Part shown: one piece after another, positions 12,780 to 24,523 of the stretch | Position numbering within the stretch: the stretch's first letter is position 1 | How the letters are laid out: each line of letters begins with the position of its first letter | Source: Coprinopsis marcescibilis | Lineage: Eukaryota; Basidiomycota; Agaricomycetes; Agaricales; Psathyrellaceae | Length of the DNA: 64,000 bases | Assembly: GCA_004369085.1 (NCBI GenBank) | Contig: ML210177.1 | Coordinates: 124,001 to 188,000, forward strand | Direction: 5' to 3' | Made by a program: the position numbers and the translations under genes | The notes under the pieces: generated by a model | What the model saw: only the letters and a program-made list of their open reading frames with translations | What the model was told of the DNA's origin: nothing | The model's database searches: none

Positions 12780-15248
12780 TCACAACGACCTTGACTCATC
12801 GGCGTTAAGAATGAGGGTTGTAAAGAAATGGATCATCTCAAGAAACGCGGCGACGGGCATATCTAAGGATAAGAAACTGATTACTACAATGCGATGCATA
12901 CTCAGAGAAGCCCACTCACGTTCATTGACAGTGTGGATCCCATTTAAGAGTCCATTTTTGCCCTCACCTCCGTTGAAGTGATTATAACGAAAGATGTTTC
13001 GAGTAAGGTCCCAGTAGAAGCGAGTATCTGGGTGGGATAGCAAGGTTAGTAGTGTTTGCAGCTAATGGTCTCAATAAATTTACCTGTGTTTCCTGACATC
13101 ATACTGGGGGCAACCGTAATGCCATCCTCGCGGCCAGAGGCGCCTGTGAAATCCGTAGAGGCGGTGAAAGCTTCGAATGCACCCTTGATGGTCCCGCTCA
13201 GCAATCGATATGCAGCAGCATCATCTCCAGTAACGGGCGTTAAAGGGGCCGGCTCAAGTGCGGTCTGAGCAAAGTCGGCCAGGGAGAGGGAGCCCTTCGA
13301 AGGGGCAACGTCCTCTTCCGTTAGGATTTCGGATCCGAAAGCTTTGTAGGTGAGGTTGAACTTCTTAGCAAGGCCTTTCAAAAGGTCCGTGTCCCGATCC
13401 TGCACTGCAGCGACATTGCTTGTGACGGTGATCCTGTGGTTGATGACTGCCCAAGCTAACTCAGGTAGCGCATTGCTTTTGACACCACCCTGGACAAGAT
13501 CGATTGCCTGCGTTGTGCCCACAAGGCTTTCGAGCATTCTATCCGCGAAAATGGCCGATCCAAGTTTCTTGAGGGCTTTGTCCGAGGTTGTAGCGCGCTT
13601 AATGAGCTTGCGAAGGGGCGGTGGCACGGATTTGGCATGCTCTCCAAGGCATTGCATTGCCCAGTAGACCGGCTGATCGCGGCTCTGTGAACATGTTGAC
13701 GGGGTTAAAGCCTGATTTATGGTGAAGCTGAAGTGAACCATACCAGCCCAGCTTTAATGGGATTCTTTTCAAAGTGAACCAGTAAAGCGGATAGAATGCC
13801 GATGCTCTGAATGGAAGAAATTGGCCACATAGAGAGAATCGACAGCGAAAGTTACGAACGGTGTGGGGCGGAGGGACGCTCGAATGTCCCCCGCTTGTCT
13901 GTACCTCTGCTCGAACGTTGAAATAGCCTTTCTCGGCAATACCAGGGGTTGAAACCCATGACCCAAACTCTTTGGAGAATCCTGCTGTTGGTATAGAATC
14001 AGAAACCTGGGACAGAACAGGAACGCATTTCAACTTACAGCCTTCGTCTACGATCATAGCGATGCCATCGTGACCATATATTTCCTTGAGGGTTGTAGCC
14101 AGATTACCTGCACCCTAAAGAGCAACAATTTGGCTTGAGAAGGAATTCATGGATTCATTGCTGTGCTTGCCTGGAAGCCGCTAGCCTCCTCATCAAACCC
14201 AAAGGCGAGGACAACACTTCTAGCGGGTTTAAACCCCTTCTTCAGTAGACTTTCCACACTTGCACTTTGAGATGGTCAGGTACATGCGAAACCTTCTGCA
14301 GAGATTTGGAACGTACAGGACGCCAATCAGGCCACTCTTGTCATCCGAGCTTCCGCGACCCCAGACGAATTCGCCTACCAACGGAATGAGCGACTGTTGG
14401 GTGATGCGTTTATGAGTGGCCTTTACCGTCATAGTGGCCGGAGTAAGGTGGATGGGTCCATTGGGACAGCGTGGTGTCGTCAACTGGGACAACATCTACC
14501 ATGATAGTAAATGTATCAATACACGCATTAGGAAATGATAATTCTGTAACATTCCTTGATGTGCAGCTAGCAAAAGGGGTTTAAGGGACGTATCAGAGCC
14601 AACCCATTCATAGAGTAGGCCGTAAGTATTGACTTTGGTCAACTTCAAGGTGGTATGACTTTCGACAGATTGTTAATTCGAGTCAAGAGCCACGGCTTTG
14701 CAACTTACACAAGCGGGAAAGCCCCGAGAAGATAATCGTGGAATGGGGCAAAGACTTTCCAACGGGGATCTTCGTCGATGGGACCCATACCATCGAAAGA
14801 TTCCGTTCTGTCGCACGACGTATGTCAATGATGCAATGGGCCGCGTTGGTCTGATAACTCACTTGACACGCACTGAGCCGGCCAGCCAGTCGACCGCTTG
14901 CCTCCTGAATTCGGGGTCCTTGCCTATCTCGTCGGAGAGCTTCTTCCAGATGTCTGCAGCCTGAGAGCCCAATGGATTCAATCTGGACTCCTGGGGACAG
15001 ACGGGGCCCGTGTTCCTCTCCATGGAGAGTCGAGACAATGCATGCTTATGAAAGTCACCTCCTCCATAGGCCACACTGCAAGTTGCAAGGTGGTAGGCTG
15101 CGGTGCAGAGACCGAGAAACACTGTCGTGGCCAAAATTAGCCGGACTCGTCGCACTGTTCGGGACTTCTTGTGGATATCGCTAACAATAAGCGCGTCCGT
15201 CAATGACAAGGCCTGATATTCAGAGCCTTTGGTGCTGTTCTTGCCCAT
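12780..15248 (-). CDS. CPS1: Vacuolar carboxypeptidase S-like M20 metallopeptidase
   Basis: Family M20A Gly-X carboxypeptidase, a zinc enzyme of the fungal vacuole. The ATG at 15246-15248 starts a cytosolic tail followed by a membrane anchor (VRLILATTVFLGLCTAAYHL), as in yeast Cps1. The peptidase domain shows LLLAAHQ-DVVPVD (H-x-D zinc/catalytic motif), WGRGSSDDKSGLIGVL, and FGFDEEASGFQGAGNL. The C-terminus (NTDTRFYWDLTRNIFRYNHF ... TLILNADESRSL) matches the family. Two splice oddities: the intron at 14496-14554 interrupts the H-x-D motif right after His-Gln and has a GA donor (GAATGT) where GT is expected; the intron at 14115-14170 has a GC donor (CAG|GCAAGC). Reading through the first intron reaches a stop, so the gene depends on non-canonical splicing or carries a splice lesion in this allele. 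Diverges from RPF1. Confidence 0.88.
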
Positions 15249-15602
15249 AGATAGTGCACTAGATTCCGGAGCGGGGTGAGTGTTATGGGAAAGGATGAGA
15301 AACCACCAACATTACTCTCAAGTAGACTCCCCATCACGTCAGCGTGACTTCTGGCAGTATAGATCGCGCTTCGCTCGGTTATTGGGTCAGCGGCAGGGTG
15401 GACAGTCACAATCTCCACAGTTTCCTTGCATCATCGCGTAATTGAATTCGATAAGACACCTTGTAATTGTGCAAGCAACCGATGTTGCCACTGCCAGCCT
15501 TTTTATAGCAGGTCCGGCAGCGTCGGCCCGAGCACCGGAACTCCCACACACTGTCAAGAAATTCTGTGGAGGGTTGGCGAGAACGCTGAACTCGCTACCA
15601 AG
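15249..15602. promoter_or_regulatory. Divergent upstream region of CPS1-like gene and RPF1
   Basis: About 350 bases between the two start codons, with no plausible gene. Both promoters should lie here; no specific site was recognised. Confidence 0.4.
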
Positions 15603-16987
15603 ATGCCCCCGACCAGATTTACCCCATCGTTAATCAAAAACAAAATAAAACGGCAAGAGATTGCCAGCAAAAACAAAAAGGCGAAGACCCAAGACAAGCT
15701 CAAACGCCGTCTTGAGAACGCGAAACAGGAAGCCAACGATCCTCTCGCACAGAAGGTCTGCCATCTTGTCTCAACATTCAGGAAATTACTTGCGACTTAT
15801 ACTGGAGGGTAATAGAAAAGAATCGCAGAAAATGTTCCTCGAACGTTGGATAATCAAAGAGAATTCGACCCTTCCATCTTAACGACCGATCCAAACCAAC
15901 CTGGAGCATCAGGATCCAATCCTGACTTCGAGTCTCTGCAGCAAGAACGAGAGGCTGATCTTGCAACGGACCCTTTCGCATCTTACTTCAACTCGGATGA
16001 GGACCCTTCACTCCCACCAAAGGTTCTAGTCACCACTTCTCCCAAAGCCTCAAAAGCAACCTACGAATTCTGCGATGAAGTGGTGGGTGTGTTCCCAGGA
16101 GCAGAGTTTATTCGCCGGAAGAAAGGGAAAGGATTTGAAATGGGTAGAATAGCTGGATGGTGTGCTGATAGAGGTTACAAGCACTTGATTGTGGTGAATG
16201 AAGACATGAAGAAACCAAGTGAGTTGTACGCTTCTGCTATTTATCCAGTCGTTGCCTTACATATTGCCTAGACGCAATAACGTTTATACATTTGCCAAAT
16301 GGACCGACTGCCTACTTCAAGTTGACCTCAATAGAACTCACAAAGCAGATATATGTATGGAATTCCAAGCTCTCTGTTTCCTAGCGCTTATTTTCATGGC
16401 AGGGACATGCTCGTGCAACACCTCACCATCCCGAACTTAACCTGAACGGTTTTGTGACCAGATTGGGTCACGCCGTTGGTCGTATGTTCCAAACCGCGTT
16501 CCCTCCTTTACCCGAGTTCCAAGGACGACAGATTGTAACCCTTCATAATCAGCGAGACTTTATCTTCTTCCGTCGCCATAGGTATGGAAATGAATTCTCT
16601 TCCAAGCTCGGGACACGCATTTACATATCATGACCCATAGATACGCCTTCCGCTCCCCAGAAAAAGTCCAGCTACAAGAAATTGGGCCTCGGTTTACGCT
16701 CAAGTTGCGATCACTCAAGAAGGGCATACCCGCTGTGTACAATTTGGGTGAAGCTCCTGCGCCATTGACAATGGAGAAACTCGACGACGAAGAATCGGAA
16801 CAAAAAGATAATGATATCTTTGAGAACCCTCCCGAGAAATCAGAAGAGCTCAATAAAACTGTGCCTCCAAAGCAAAATGAAGTCCTTTGGCAGTGGAAGG
16901 TCAGGATCCTGATCTGATTCCTAAAAGTGATTCTGACATTTGACACAGCCGGAACTCGAAACATCAAGACGGACTTTCTTCCTCTGA
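15603..16987 (+). CDS. RPF1: Ribosome production factor 1, Brix-domain protein
   Basis: Rpf1 is a nucleolar Brix-domain protein needed for 27S/5.8S-25S rRNA maturation and 60S assembly. The ATG at 15603 begins MPPTRFTPSLIKNKIKRQEI, a basic N-terminus typical of Rpf1. After an intron the frame continues KKRIAENVPRTLDNQREFDP. The Brix core is visible: VVNEDMKKP followed after an intron by the THLPNGPTAYFKLTS-like block, then LNLNGFVTRLGHAVGRMFQ, FQGRQIVTLHNQRDFIFFRR and RYAFRSPEKVQLQEIGPRFT. The last intron (donor near 16900) joins to PELETSRRTFFL and TGA at 16985-16987, which matches the short C-terminus of Rpf1 orthologues. Five or so small introns. An acidic/polar linker precedes the final exon. 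Confidence 0.92.
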
Positions 16988-17168
16988 GTCTACCTGTATC
17001 ATATCTTACATACGTACTATTACATTGCAGGAAGTATCCTATCCTACAAAAAGCCACCTCCAAGGCGCTAATCCGAGTCCTTGGTTCTATCTTGCCATCA
17101 CGCGTTCCTGATATTAAGATCGAGGAAAAGCTAAAAATAGATCAAATATATCTCTCTCCTCTTTTGCC

Positions 17169-18194
17169 ATGAGCTCAAAAGTCTTACCCACAAAGAATGA
17201 AGACTATGGAACCAAAGATTATTGGCACAGTGCACGATAACTTCACTGGTTAGCCTGGATCACTTACGTTTTGCAACAGGAACACAAGATACGCTCAGTA
17301 AGGGCTAATGACCTATTTCGTTGAATCGCGGAAGTGCTCACACCGACCCGACTTTAGGGAGGACGAAGAGTCCAGCTTTGACTGGTTCAAAAAATACAAG
17401 GACATTTCAGACATAATTCACGAGCTCATCCCGAGCAAAGAGTCTCGGATCTTGATGCTGGGGTGCGGGAACTCTACACTTTCTGAGGATGTAAGTTTTC
17501 TCGTTTTGTCTAGTCCCACGCAAATGTCTGAAGCGCTTTGTGACGGAGATGTACGACGATGGATACCATAACATCGTCAATACAGACGTACGAAAAGGCT
17601 CTCGATCTTATGTGAACAACGAACATAACACTTTTAATATGGTGTAGTACTCGGACATTCTGATCGAGCAAATGCGCAGGAAGCATCAAGAAACTCGACC
17701 TGAAATGGAATGTATGTCTTAAATTCAAAAGTCTACTCTATGATCGACCGCCCATCAACTCAGGGCATGAGATGGACGTCCGGGATCTCAAGTTTGAAGA
17801 CAGATTCTTCGACGTCGCCATCGATAAGGGGACAATGGATGCCATGATGACCTCGAAGGGCGATGTTTGGGTATGAGGCCTGCTTCCAGGTCAGAACGCA
17901 ATTTGACTATTCCCCTCCCGCTTCCAGGACCCACCGAAGCAGGTTATCGAAGATTGTACAAAAGAGGTACAGGAAACGTTGAGGCAAGTACATTCGTCCC
18001 TCGCGAATTGTCACAGCAATCCAACCAAATGATATACCAGAGTTCTTGGGGATAAAGGAATCTTCATCTACCTCACGTTCGGTCAACCGCACTTCCGCAA
18101 GCGCTATTTAAAGGGCGACAACACAACATTGGAAGTTCGAGCCCTAGGAGAAGCCTTCCATTATTACCTTTACATCGTCCGCAAAGACAGCTAA
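17169..18194 (+). CDS. Class I SAM methyltransferase, EEF1AKMT4/METTL13-like
   Basis: The ATG at 17169 begins MSSKVLPTKNEDYGTKDYW; after splicing the next exon supplies NTRYAQ and then EDEESSFDWFKKY, the N-terminal signature of the METTL13/EEF1AKMT4 group. Motif I is ILMLGCGNSTLSED, followed by NIVNTDYSDILIEQM, RPEMEWHEMDVRDLKFED and FFDVAIDKGTMDAMM. The protein ends FHYYLYIVRKDS with TAA at 18192-18194, about 200 residues. By family, a protein lysine methyltransferase, possibly on elongation factor 1A; the substrate is not provable here. Two introns look like GC-AG: 17984-18040 (TTGAG|GCAAGT...CAG) is required because the nearby GT donor leads straight to a stop; 17225-17279 (TTG|GCACAG...CAG) is the only join I found giving YWNTRY. 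Confidence 0.82.
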
Positions 18195-18237
18195 CGCGAC
18201 CGTACTATAATGTCCCAAAATACCTCAAGCATCAAAT

Positions 18238-19970
18238 TTAGAACAAAAACTTAACATTCTTGTAAAAGTCTAGTAAAGGATTTTCCCCGTTTCTAAGTCT
18301 CGTCTTGCTGAGGTCGGCATACGTCTCCAGAAACTCGGCGTGAGTGAAGACGTTTGACTTTCGTTCCCCGACTGGTAAGCCACTAGACGAAGCCACTCCG
18401 TCCAATGGGCTTCTCCTATCCGTGGGATACCGCGACGAGAAAAAGTTGGATCCCAAGGCCGACGTACTCCTCGATACAAGTGGGTTGTAGCGAGAGTTGG
18501 AATTTTCTTTGTCGGATTCGGATTCGGGCTCTTTTGAACGGCGTGGGTTCGAAAAGAGATACTCGTACATATCCCTTAGGTGCTCAAAGTTGGTCGGAAA
18601 GAAGATGTCGAAATATCCCTGCTTAACGAGCAATGTAGAGCAAGGAATGGTGGTGTTCCTGAACCGGGTTTGAACGACGGGTGCGTTTATCCCAGGAATT
18701 GTGTCGGGTAACGAGGAAAAGTCGGAAAGAAGCAGTCTGTGACGGGGGAAGTGGTTCCGGAGAGTTTGAAGAAGGCTGAGTAATCTGGTTGGGATGTATT
18801 CTTCTTTGGAAAGATTCGGGGCGAATGGGAGGCTGGTGTATGCCTTGCGCAAGAAGGGTGAATCTCTGAGGAACCTGTTGACTGGAGGGTTGTGTCGCAA
18901 GCTTGACCGTATTCCGAGTGTAGAGGAAATAAGAGGGTCCGTGACTGGCGTGTACACAATGTCGAAGTCGCCCTGTTCAGTGATTGTTACTAGGCCTTGA
19001 AGAGGCTCCATGGTGTCGAGGTCATATCGGACGACGTCGTGAGCGAAATTGTCCTACAGTCAAATGAGCACGACGCCTCTGGAAAATGGGGTTCATTAAG
19101 GACATACCGCAACCTCCATAGCAATAAAGTAGCATGGATGTGGTTCGCGTTTCTTCCAGTGAAATATGCTTTGGTGTGTGATCTTGACACAAGGATGGGC
19201 CTGAAGGAGCCTCCTTTTCTGAATTTTGACCAAGCTTCCGCTAATTTCTATGATGTTGTAGCGAGTGCGCTCGTATACCATTGGGTGCGCCTCTTGTAGA
19301 TAGTCCAGGATGTTCAGGGCAAGAGTACCGTTTCCAGCTCCAATTTCATATATCACGAAGTCTTCGTATGGGAAATACTTCAAAAGATATTCCGAGACCA
19401 CGCATTGTGCGATGGCTTGACCATACCACGGCTAACCAGGTCAACCCGGGAACTCGAACAAAGTTCTAGCAAGCTCACCTTGAACAGTTCTGTGGGTGTG
19501 TGCCAGAGTTGACGGCCAGGTCCGTCATACCTGTCAGATCCATATCCAGCATACTTTTTCGCAACTTCCTCCTGGAACTCTATCGAATTGCGTAAAGCCG
19601 GGAAGTCGAAGGAGCTTTTGTTGGTTTCGAAGATAGTGGCCTGTTTTGGGAAATAACCGTAGTTTGGGTTGTAGAGAGAGTCTTCAATGAAATCCCTGAC
19701 CAGCATCTTCACGCCAACCGGTGGCTTGGTTTCGGCCTCTAGTTCATTGGCAGTGACTAGTCGCAACTTGGAAACGTCGACCACCGTTGGCAACAGGGGA
19801 CTTGTATTGTAGTTCCATCTGTCGGCTACTTCCGCTTTCTCTTCCTTTGGTTTCCGTTTTCCTGGGGTGGTCGCGTAGAACCGCCAGACAGTGACGTCGA
19901 CAGGCCTATGGCGAGACGCGCTGAGCAGATATCGAGAGCTCAGATGCGACCCAAGTCTCGGCAACAGCAT
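18238..19970 (-). CDS. NDUFAF7: Mitochondrial complex I assembly methyltransferase NDUFAF7 (MidA/DUF185 family)
   Basis: NDUFAF7 symmetrically dimethylates an arginine of the complex I subunit NDUFS2 early in assembly. The ATG at 19968-19970 starts a basic, Ser/Arg-rich N-terminus (MLLPRLGSHLSSRYLLSASR) that fits a mitochondrial presequence. Then come LVRDFIEDSLYNPNYGYF, the conserved start of the family, and after an intron the SAM-binding block DFVIYEIGAGNGTLALNIL. Next is RYNIIEISGSLVKIQKRRL, then IAMEVADNFAHDVVRYD across an intron. The C-terminal half is unusually long and includes a Ser-rich, poorly conserved segment (about 18300-18560) before the last helix. Three exons. Diverges from MMS19 over only about 200 bases. 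Confidence 0.88.
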
Positions 19971-20169
19971 GTGCCTCTGACCAGTGACGCGCTTCTAGCA
20001 AGGTAGAATAGCGCAATACCGTTGCCGGTGACGCCTTCGACAGTACAGCGCAACTTGAATGAAGTGAAGTGCAAGGCTAAGCTGCGTGGGAAGAGTGATT
20101 GAATTCGATCATCGCGTAGTAATCTTATCTTGCAATTTTGGTCTCTTCCATCAACCCTGTTCTACGGCA
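19971..20169. promoter_or_regulatory. Short divergent promoter region, NDUFAF7/MMS19
   Basis: Only 199 bases separate the two start codons, so the promoters overlap or are shared. No defined motif was identified. Confidence 0.4.
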
Positions 20170-23100
20170 ATGGACTCGAATTCGACAGAGCGGCTTGTTC
20201 GAACATGGATGGCATCTAAAAGAGAGGAAGAAGTGGTTCAGATCGTTGCAGGCAGGCCACTTCCAACTCGTACTCAAAACCTGTTGAACTCAAACGATTT
20301 CGCAATGTCATCCAGATATTACCGCTGGTACAACAACTTTGCTGAATGTAGTCAAAGTCTCTGGGGAATACCTGACCTCAGATGAGAACCAAATACGCCT
20401 CAAGGGTAGGTCTACCTCTTACTTTGTTCAAGGAGATTCCCAACCAATCACAGGCGTTGAGTTACTTTCACTCATCCTTGAGCGTCTTCCACCAGCAACT
20501 TTGAACCGACCAACAAGTATGGTGCTTTTGCTTCTTATATGGAGCGAGGAACTCAACGGTATGGTTTCCCAGCACGTACGCTGGTCGGGTTCTATTGCAA
20601 CAAGTTGGAAGACTCGGAAACCATAATTCCCGCATTGCAAGGTCTCGAGACACTTGTAACCCTTTCAAACTTCGGTGGCCCCGAGGCAAGCACCGTCGCT
20701 GAGGCGTAATAGTCTACTCCCTGTCACAAAGCCGTGACATACTGACGAACTCTCAGGATAATACGTCACGTCAAAACAAAAGCTCTAACACAATCCCATC
20801 GATTCAAAGTATATACCATTATCGATGCTCTCATTGCTAACCACAGAGACTGTGAGTTCTGAAACCATATAGTGCTCTGCGATGCTTAGCCTCTGCTAGG
20901 TCTGAAGTCGATGGGATTGAAGTTCCTGGACGGTTATGTATCTCTCGTCGAAGGGGAGAAAGATCCTCGGAATCTTCTCGTCGTGTTTGCGATAGACAAA
21001 GTTATCCTCATTGAATTCGATATCTCGGAACGAGTCCAGGTGAGTGCCAACTCACGGCTCATTTCTATCTACACTAATATCAACCGAAAAAGACGTTTTA
21101 TGACCTTGTTTTCTGCTACTTCCCCATCTCGTTCCGACCCCCTCCAAACAATCCTGGAGGAATTACAGCTGACGATCTACGACTCGCACTCCGGTCTGTA
21201 CTCGACCTTCTCTGCATGAGTGCTTTAGTGACGATGCTTTAGGCAATGCGTTGCAGCCACTCCGTCGTTTGGAACACTTGCTATCCCTCATTTCCTGGAC
21301 AATTTGGTTTCTGGAAGCCGTGTCGCAAAGGTCGGTCACCCGAATCTCATATCAATGGGGGTTCTCACCACAGTTACAGAGGGATACACTAGAAACCTTG
21401 ACAGTCGCTTTGCCTATATACGGGCCCGCAGTGGCTCGAAACTTTGCTCGCACATTATGGAATTCCCTCAAGCTTGAGGTAAGTTCTAGATCCACGTCAA
21501 AAAGTAGAATCTGAATACGTTCAGGTCTTCCAACCAGTGGATCATCCAACAGAAGAACAGGCTGTCATTGTCATCCAGACTCTGATCAAAACCATATACT
21601 CTGAAGGGACCGAGACTCTTGATGATGAAATCCAAGGACTTGCCCGCAATGCCTGTGAAGAATGTCTTCAGATCCTTCAGGAGCCAGAGAAAAGCAAGGC
21701 GAAAGTCGCAACCCGACTGCTCTGCTCGTTCATGACCACAACACGTAAGAGTCTCGTCCTACAGTATCCCTTTAAAACGGACCGTTGACCAGCATATGTC
21801 ATATCTAGCTTCAGTCTCTCGATACACCGCTTCCCAGGCCATCCCACATTTGACCAAGCTCTTCGTCAACCCAGACGAGGCCACAAGTCGCGCTGCGACT
21901 TTGATTCTGCTCGCGGAGTTTATCGAGGCTGCACGGGATTCGTCATCCCATGTCGATACCGGAGGATTACTTTTGGCGCCCTACAAAGACGACATTCTCG
22001 GGGTCCTTACATCAGGCCTTAAGGCTCACAACCTGTTACTGCCGGCGCTCGGCGGTCTGAAAGGATTGATAACGACGAAGAACCTTCTCAGCGACGAGGA
22101 GCTGCGATTCGTTGTTCACTCTGTGAACGAAGTTATACAAGACCACCCAGATCAGTTTGAAGATACTCGGGACGGTGTGCTTGAGCTACTGGCGTCAATT
22201 TCGGATGTGGCTCCATCGCACATCCAGGAATTGACTCTATCTCTTTTCTTCAGTGCTCTGCCCGACGATGCTCCTCCCCGGGACTCCGTCGAGCAAAGAG
22301 TCCAGTACTGGAAGAATCTCTCCGCCTTGGAAGCTCTGTGTACACATCCACAACTCTTCGAGACTCTCGTAATTCGTCTTAGCACCAAACTCGAACTGCT
22401 CTGCTCTCCTTCGCATCATCCCAAAGACAATGAACCGAGCGCAGCATACGCTCATGCCATTCTCAAGACTTTGGCAAACGTGTTGACGGTGAAAGTGATC
22501 AAGGGTCATACAGATGTACCAAAGTATATCGAACGTCTTGTTTCTCGACTTTTCAACCTGTTCGTCTACGCGGCACTTCACTCGACGGAAGAGACCCATT
22601 TGATAGCGACGGACCGCCGCCTGCTTGACGTGTCTGCCCAGATTATAACACTCGTCGTCAGAACAACCTCTGAAAGGTAGGTTTCCCATCTTCCTCTCCT
22701 CTCCTTGTTTGACATTGCAGTAATCTAGGAGGCAAGAGGCCTATCTCAAGTCGCTTTTCCTGGCCTTTACCACTGGGGATGTTGCCCCAATCAGCGAAGG
22801 CCATTTCAAGGTTCCCTCTGAAAGGTTATTGGTTCTGGACGTAAGAACTTTGTTGGATATTTCATGGACCTATATTCACTCTCAAGTTTAGCCCAAAACT
22901 CCAACAGTTCGAAGGAACCTCATTGTCCTGTTTACGGCCGCAATCATACCTATGCATAAAAATGTGGACAATCTACCGCCTTCCGATGTATTTTGACACT
23001 GATGGCTTCTGTCACAGGTGGATCTTGGAATCTCCGACTTGAACGCTCTATCAGAAGAGGTTCTTTACTATGCCGTGAGGGTCGCAGAAAACGAATCGCA

Positions 23101-24376
23101 GAGGACATCTGCAACGAATTTCTTGGCCGTTCTGCTTAATCGAAAGGTGTTAGGTATGCAATACTTTTCAACGGTCCAGGACAATTCTGATCTATACTAT
23201 AGGTCTTTCACAATTTTTACAAACCCTCCAGAATAAGTTCTGGAGCGATGAGGTGGCGAATGCGGCCCGTCCCATTGCTAGCAGAGAAGTGGCTGTTTCT
23301 ATTTGGACATGGGTCAGTTTGACCATCATCTTTTCTTTTACATTTGCTTCCATATTCTACCTCAGATATCAAAAGCGTTGCTCGTGCAGAACCACCCACT
23401 GGCGTTCCAGTTCTCTGAACGGCTGTTTGAGGTCTTTGAGGATACTAACGTCAACTGGTCAGCTGCAAAAGCTGTTGGGGTCATTCCGAAGAACGATGAT
23501 GTTCTGACCAAACAAAACCATGCAGTGGTCAAGGCAAGCTCTTTCAAAATAGCTTTCTTTGGTTGAGAGAGATCTGACCCTTTTGAGAAGATACTGTACG
23601 CCCAGAAATACGTGAACAAGGTACTTCCTCGGACAATTGCGGGCGCCAAGGATAGCTCGAGTAGGTTGTGTGTTTGCATGGTGACCCCTTTCTGACAGTG
23701 TGTATCAGACCCGGAAAAACAAGTTGCACATCTTGTTGCCCTGTCTTCGCTAATCAAGTCAACGCCTAAAGCTACGTATGCTAGCGAGCTTCCCTCGGTG
23801 CGTTCCTCACCTTTTCTTATAGCTGTGCCTTGGACTCAAGAATTCATTAGCTAGTTCCGTTGCTAATTCGAGGACTGGAGCTGCCGGATCCTCAAATCCG
23901 GAACAACGTCATAGAAACCTTTTTAGCTGCTGCAGAAGGCGACAGTCCCGAGAAGAGTCTGATTTCCGAACATGCGTCGACACTGGTCAGCGCCATGCTA
24001 AGGAATTGCATGGCATCCGACATGCCTTCACCGGTACCTCCAAGTCCACAACTCCAGCAGCCAAGGTGCTAACCCCATTACAGAAAGTCCGTATATCAGC
24101 CCTGAAATACCTTGGTCGCCTTCCTGGCATCATTAAATCCGAAGTGTTGAACCGGTATAAATCACAAGTTCTGCTCGATCTGGGTAAGGTTCTTGATGAT
24201 CCAAAACGATCTGTGCGGAAAGAGGCTGTAGATGCTCGGTAAGCTGTCTTCCTGATGGATGTTTGGAGTGGTACTAAGCAGTTTTTTTTTTCAGAACGCA
24301 TTGGCAAGTATCCTTGCTTCAGTTCTCTCATCTAAATAATTAATGAATGTCCAGGTTCAAGTACAATGGCAAATAA
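20170..24376 (+). CDS. MMS19: MMS19, HEAT-repeat Fe-S cluster targeting factor
   Basis: Mms19 is the scaffold of the cytosolic iron-sulfur targeting complex that delivers clusters to DNA repair and replication enzymes. The ATG at 20170 begins MDSNSTERLVRTWMASKREE. The next exon gives ITAGTTTLLNVVK and EYLTSDENQIRLKG, then LVFCYFPISFRPPP and the GITADDLRLALRQCV block after splicing, all characteristic of the MMS19 N-terminal domain. A long exon (about 21796-22678) holds HEAT-type helices. The C-terminal HEAT domain ends VRISALKYLGRLP ... KRSVRKEAVDAR. The final intron, 24304-24354, is GC-AG (TTG|GCAAGT); joining gives THWFKYNGK and TAA at 24374-24376. The first intron is also ambiguous: a GC donor at 20252 (giving VADITAG) or a weak GT at 20270, both to the acceptor at 20315. 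More than ten introns, overall about 1,050 residues. Confidence 0.88.
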
Positions 24377-24523
24377 ACAAGATGCTGATCGACAGGGTAT
24401 AATAGAAATCCATCTAGAAGCAGTGTGCGGATGTGTTGTGTCAAGAATGAAACCTTGTTTATACATAGGCAAAGCGATTTGGAAGTAGATATGGTGTAAG
24501 CATGGGTTCTCTGGACCTGTCGA

